Origin: Caldifarciminota bacterium
Lineage (GTDB): Bacteria; Hydrothermota; Tepidihabitantia; B3-TA06
Direction of reading: 5' to 3'
Assembly: GCA_016934635.1 (NCBI GenBank)
Contig: JAFGSK010000035.1
Span: forward strand, 1 to 64,000
DNA length: 64,000 nucleotides
How positions within the stretch are numbered: the stretch's first letter is position 1; each line of letters opens with the position of its first letter. The notes below the pieces were generated by a model. It saw only the letters and a list, made by a program, of their open reading frames with translations. It had not been told where the DNA came from and did no database searches. The translations under genes and the position numbers were made by a program. Positions 60,846 through 64,000 of the stretch are shown piece after piece.

Positions 60846-61526
60846 TCATGCTCCTCTGGGACCGAATAAAACCCTGCCCAGCCTTACCAGAGTCGCACCT
60901 TCTTCGATCGCGATCTCGAAATCATCACTCATTCCCATCGAAAGATGGGGAAGGTAATGTCCGAATACGTTTTCGATCCGATCGCGAAGGGTGCGCAGCC
61001 GGCTAAAGCTTTTTCTTATAGCAACTTGATCGTCTGTCAAAGGACCGATCGTCATCAGTCCCACCAGCTTTATATGCTCACACTTGAACACGTGTGCAAC
61101 AAGGTGAGCTAAATTATCAGGCGCTACGCCGAATTTGCTCTGCTCTCCAGAGGTATTCACCTCTATGAGACAAGGTATGGATTTACTTTGTTTTACAGCC
61201 TCTTTTTCAATTTCATCCGCCAGCCGGGCCGAATCCAGGCTGTGTATCATCTCGAAGATCTCTAGCGCCTTTTTGACCTTGTTGCGCTGCAAGTGACCTA
61301 CCAAGTGCCACTTGCACGCGTCTCCGATCTCGGCGTACTTGGCTTCCGCTTCCTGAACCCGGTTTTCACCGATGGTTTCTATTCCTGCGTCTATGGCCTG
61401 TCTTACAACATCAGGGGGATGGGTCTTGGTTACCGCAACTATACCTACTTCTGAAGCCTCACGCCCAACCCTCTCACAAGCAGCGGCTATACGCTCCTTG
61501 ACTAAGGAAAGGTTCTTCTTAACCAC
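60846..61526 (-). CDS. YggS-family pyridoxal-phosphate homeostasis protein
   Basis: The 226-residue PLP-binding protein has the PLP lysine K34 in VAVTKTHPP. It also has GENRVQEAEAKY, WHLVGHLQRNK, VNTSGEQSKFGV and SMGMSDDFEIAIEEGATLVRLG. It is a single-domain TIM barrel that buffers vitamin B6 levels. The longest frame begins at 61577, but GTG 61526 matches the family N-terminus and overlaps the upstream stop by 8 nt. A tRNA gene lies downstream. Confidence 0.9.
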   Translation of the reverse strand: MVKKNLSLVKERIAAACERVGREASEVGIVAVTKTHPPDVVRQAIDAGIETIGENRVQEAEAKYAEIGDACKWHLVGHLQRNKVKKALEIFEMIHSLDSARLADEIEKEAVKQSKSIPCLIEVNTSGEQSKFGVAPDNLAHLVAHVFKCEHIKLVGLMTIGPLTDDQVAIRKSFSRLRTLRDRIENVFGHYLPHLSMGMSDDFEIAIEEGATLVRLGRVLFGPRGA

Positions 61527-62622
61527 CCCACATCCGTTCGCGGCGTTTCCAGAGTTCCTTAAATAAAAGCCCTGCACGAAGTTCCACGTAGTACTCGGAA
61601 AGGTCCCCTCCTTTGCGCAATCCGCCTGTAAGTCCTATAGTGCCGTAACCGTAGGACTTTATGGGTATTCGAGTACCAAGAGATAAAAAAACGTCGGATA
61701 TGGTGGAAGTATCCACCGTTTGTACGTACCATTTGTTATACCCGACACCGGCTGTAAGATCGATGTGCTCGAACTTCCATAGCGAGTTGAGCTGTATATG
61801 GTGTCCTGGAACAAGGCCCAGACCGTTCTCTTCGCCCTTGAGCTGGAGATATGACAATTCCAGGCCCATCTTGCGGGCCGAGAAACGTGCTATTCCGCCG
61901 AATTCAGCGGGTTGGGTGTAGGATACCGAATCGGTAGTGCTGGTATCCCGAAGCGTGGCAAGTTCCGTCGTAACCGTCAACCCCAGAGGAAATCCGTAGA
62001 ATCCTCTTACTTCAACCGGGCCGACCTTGACCCCGGCCATTCCCCAGAGACCGTTTCCGGCAAAATGATAAAGGAGTGAATCAACGGTCGTCTCCTCGAA
62101 ATCCACGATCGTAGAATCGGAATCCGGTCTTAAGATAAGCACCTTTGAATCCCAACGCTCCCACGCTCCACCGAACAAACGTTCGTAACCGATGCCCAGA
62201 TAGCCAATATCGTAGAAACTCTTGTCCACTCCTATCCTGAAACCTCCTATCCCTCCTCTGCTCAGCACCTTACGTATAAGGGTGAAGTCACCTGAACGTG
62301 CAGAATCGCTCTGGATTGAAAAGTCGAGGTTATAGCGCTCTGTAATCTGGGCTGAAAGACCGAATCTTGCAGGAAGAGCGAAAAAGAAATTGAGGCGTTC
62401 CGGACGAACCATAAAATTCCCGTCGTAAACCTTGCCGTCGGTGGCATAATCGTATTCGAACAAGAAATCACCTTCGAGCAGGGTCATATTCCGTTCGGCT
62501 ATACTCAAGTACTCTGCCGGCGCTCTGAACTGACCCAATCCGCGACTGCTGAACACAGAGTTCGCTTCCAGGATTCCGTTAAAGCTAAGAAGCAATACCG
62601 TAAAAGTTGCAAGCCTTTTCAT
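61519..62622 (-). CDS. Outer-membrane beta-barrel-like protein
   Basis: The 367-residue protein has a signal peptide (RLATFTVLLLSFNGILEA) followed by alternating strands rich in aromatic and glycine residues (LNFFFALPARFGLSAQITERYNLDFSI, and GYGTIGLTGGLRKGG near the end). It ends RRERMWGG without a phenylalanine terminus. Not assigned to a named family. It lies 10 nt after the lipoprotein gene and overlaps the YggS gene by 8 nt, so all belong to one transcript, likely including plsX. Confidence 0.7.
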   Translation of the reverse strand: MKRLATFTVLLLSFNGILEANSVFSSRGLGQFRAPAEYLSIAERNMTLLEGDFLFEYDYATDGKVYDGNFMVRPERLNFFFALPARFGLSAQITERYNLDFSIQSDSARSGDFTLIRKVLSRGGIGGFRIGVDKSFYDIGYLGIGYERLFGGAWERWDSKVLILRPDSDSTIVDFEETTVDSLLYHFAGNGLWGMAGVKVGPVEVRGFYGFPLGLTVTTELATLRDTSTTDSVSYTQPAEFGGIARFSARKMGLELSYLQLKGEENGLGLVPGHHIQLNSLWKFEHIDLTAGVGYNKWYVQTVDTSTISDVFLSLGTRIPIKSYGYGTIGLTGGLRKGGDLSEYYVELRAGLLFKELWKRRERMWGG

Positions 62623-62632
62623 TGATATCCCC

Positions 62633-63793
62633 CTATTTGAACCGGCTGGATGGAGGTTTGGTATAAGTAATAACTAGCTCGGGTTTTCCAACGACTTTAC
62701 CCAGAGCGTAGATCCGCTTCTGCTGACCAAAAGAAGGGGGATTCGGCAGGAAGGAATGACATGCCACAAGTCCGAAGTTGGAATCCGGAATATCAGCCCA
62801 GAACTGAACTATCTCGACCAGAGAAATAGAGGAGGTATCGTCTACCAGACCCAAAGAATCTCTTCCTGCCATGGCATTGGAAAGGTCGGAGTAGCTGCCG
62901 TCGTATGGGGCAACCAGCCGGTAACAGGAGAGATCGAGATAATCTTCCGGAAAAAAGAACCGCTCGTAAGCCAGACGAAAATCCGCTGAAGTAATGTCAA
63001 CCGTATCGGGCAAGGCACCCAGGGAAAAGTGCATGAAGGTATGCCAGGCCAAACCTGCACCGATGAGGTAGTCTTCGGTGTTGACAACAAAGGGCTCAAT
63101 AATAGTGGCATCTACAACCGCCGCATAATACTTGCTGTTGGCTGCCGATTGGAATGTAACCGTGTCGTCACCCTTGAAACCAATTATCCTGGGTTCTTTA
63201 GAGGTATCGGCCTCAAAGGCACCAATGTAAGCAAATCCTTCGTTCTGGGGAACAAAGACTAAACCCTGATAATAGACATCATGCCTTTCAGGATCCAAAA
63301 GTATCTCGATCTGATCGGAACCTGCAGTGAATTCAAACACTAAATCGGTGGAGTCGAAGTCAGAACCTTCCTTGCTCCAACGAATATAACCGTCGGTAAG
63401 CTTCCAGGTACAGCCCTCTTCTTCCCATTCTGTAGTCACGGGATATGCTCGGAACAATACGTTTTGGTTGGAAATACCTGCCTCCTCGTATGGCCTGAGC
63501 AGAAGCTTGACCGAATCGAATGCCACTATTGAATCCAGGCCGTCGATTGCGAAAAGCATCCTGGCCTCGGCAAGTGAATCGCGTCCTCCAAACAATGTGG
63601 GACTCTCGCCCAAGGGTATCTCCAGGCTGTAGAAGGCCATGGAATCAGCCCGTAAGGTATCCTGATACACCTCAAGTTCACCCCGCTCTAACTCTTCGTA
63701 CCCCAAAGGACCTTCTTCACACCCCAGTAAAATCAACCCTATGAAAAGGGAAATAACACTTCCCACTCTGCGAATCGAAGTATTCCTCCGCAT
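62633..63793 (-). CDS. Lipoprotein with DNRLRE-like beta-sandwich region
   Basis: The 386-residue protein starts with a lipoprotein signal (MRRNTSIRRVGSVISLFIGLILLGC). The body has the features of DNRLRE-type proteins (FDSVKLLLRPYEEAGISNQNVLFRAYPV, ISLVEIVQFWADIPDSNFGL). ATG 63793 was chosen over 63838 because AAGGAA lies six bases ahead, the signal peptide starts there, and it directly follows the plsX stop. Its role is unknown; it probably sits on the outer membrane. Confidence 0.72.
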   Translation of the reverse strand: MRRNTSIRRVGSVISLFIGLILLGCEEGPLGYEELERGELEVYQDTLRADSMAFYSLEIPLGESPTLFGGRDSLAEARMLFAIDGLDSIVAFDSVKLLLRPYEEAGISNQNVLFRAYPVTTEWEEEGCTWKLTDGYIRWSKEGSDFDSTDLVFEFTAGSDQIEILLDPERHDVYYQGLVFVPQNEGFAYIGAFEADTSKEPRIIGFKGDDTVTFQSAANSKYYAAVVDATIIEPFVVNTEDYLIGAGLAWHTFMHFSLGALPDTVDITSADFRLAYERFFFPEDYLDLSCYRLVAPYDGSYSDLSNAMAGRDSLGLVDDTSSISLVEIVQFWADIPDSNFGLVACHSFLPNPPSFGQQKRIYALGKVVGKPELVITYTKPPSSRFK

Positions 63794-63794
63794 C

Positions 63795-64000
63795 TTATTC
63801 CTTGAATTCTTCCTTAATTGCATCCACAACTCCTTCACGAGCTACGAAACAAGCGAGCCTGACTGCGTTTTTGATGGCCCGGGCCGAGGAATGGCCATGG
63901 GATATAATGACAGGTGCCTGCACACCCAAAAGGATAGCCCCGCCTGATTTCTCGTAGTTCAAACCGACGAGGAAAGCCCGGAAAACCTTCTTCGAAAACC
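63795..64000 (-). CDS. plsX: Phosphate acyltransferase PlsX, C-terminal fragment
   Basis: The minus strand encodes 67 residues before a TAA at 63795-63797: NYEKSGGAILLGVQAPVI, then ISHGHSSARAIKNAVRLACF. These match the C-terminus of PlsX, which makes acyl-phosphate from acyl-ACP for phospholipid synthesis. The 5' part lies beyond the window. One base separates its stop from the next ATG. Confidence 0.85.
   Translation of the reverse strand, partial: FSKKVFRAFLVGLNYEKSGGAILLGVQAPVIISHGHSSARAIKNAVRLACFVAREGVVDAIKEEFKE

Overview
The window looks like a chromosome segment from an uncultured Gram-negative bacterium. Secreted and lipid-anchored proteins are abundant, there are several PorV-like and TPR envelope proteins, and two proteins end in FlgD-like or T9SS-like C-terminal modules. 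This mix fits FCB-affiliated candidate phyla such as WOR-3, but that placement is inference; no 16S rRNA is present. Genes are dense, often overlap by 1 to 22 nt, and are separated by gaps rich in palindromic repeats.

Layout. 0-5.3 kb: a truncated membrane protein gene, an aldehyde dehydrogenase, and a MATE transporter bracketed by mosaic repeats. 5.3-11.6 kb: small accessory genes, including a nucleotidyltransferase, a tautomerase, a C45-like acyltransferase, a PQQ-propeller lipoprotein broken by one stop codon, small membrane proteins and a V4R-like sensor. 11.7-14.2 kb: a Roadblock/LC7 and response-regulator cluster. 14.7-22.8 kb (minus strand): a seven-gene run rpsO-pnp-M16 protease-aminotransferase-glycosyltransferase-MFS-deacetylase. 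22.9-30 kb: an unrecognised 604-aa protein, a SIMPL protein, a UshA-like nucleotidase, a DUF362 surface protein and a candidate small RNA. 30-36.6 kb: a coiled-coil protein, then a hybrid kinase, a CheY-like regulator, a REC-DUF4388-degenerate GTPase fusion and an EF-G paralogue. 37-49.5 kb: an MFS transporter, a DNRLRE lipoprotein, a TPR-pepP-accB-accC operon, small lipoproteins including a tandem duplicate, an LpxL-like acyltransferase and asnS. 49.9-60.7 kb (minus strand): one long operon of an Ig/FlgD surface protein, a PorV-like barrel, three large TPR proteins and a HEPN protein. 60.7-64 kb: tRNA-Phe, a YggS-family gene, a barrel, a lipoprotein and the end of plsX.

Two points stand out. 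First, promoters here share one design: TTGACA-like, 16 nt (sometimes 17), then TAnnnT. Many place the ATG only 5-7 nt after the -10 box with no Shine-Dalgarno, implying leaderless mRNAs; the others have a 20-80 nt leader with AGGAGG. This rule fixes several start codons and exposes genes that a plain ORF scan would miscall. Second, the 49.9-60.7 kb operon looks like a dedicated, undescribed envelope assembly. The 11.7-14.2 and 31-34.6 kb clusters together carry the parts of an MglA/MglB-like switch in which both the receiver and the GTPase have degenerate copies.
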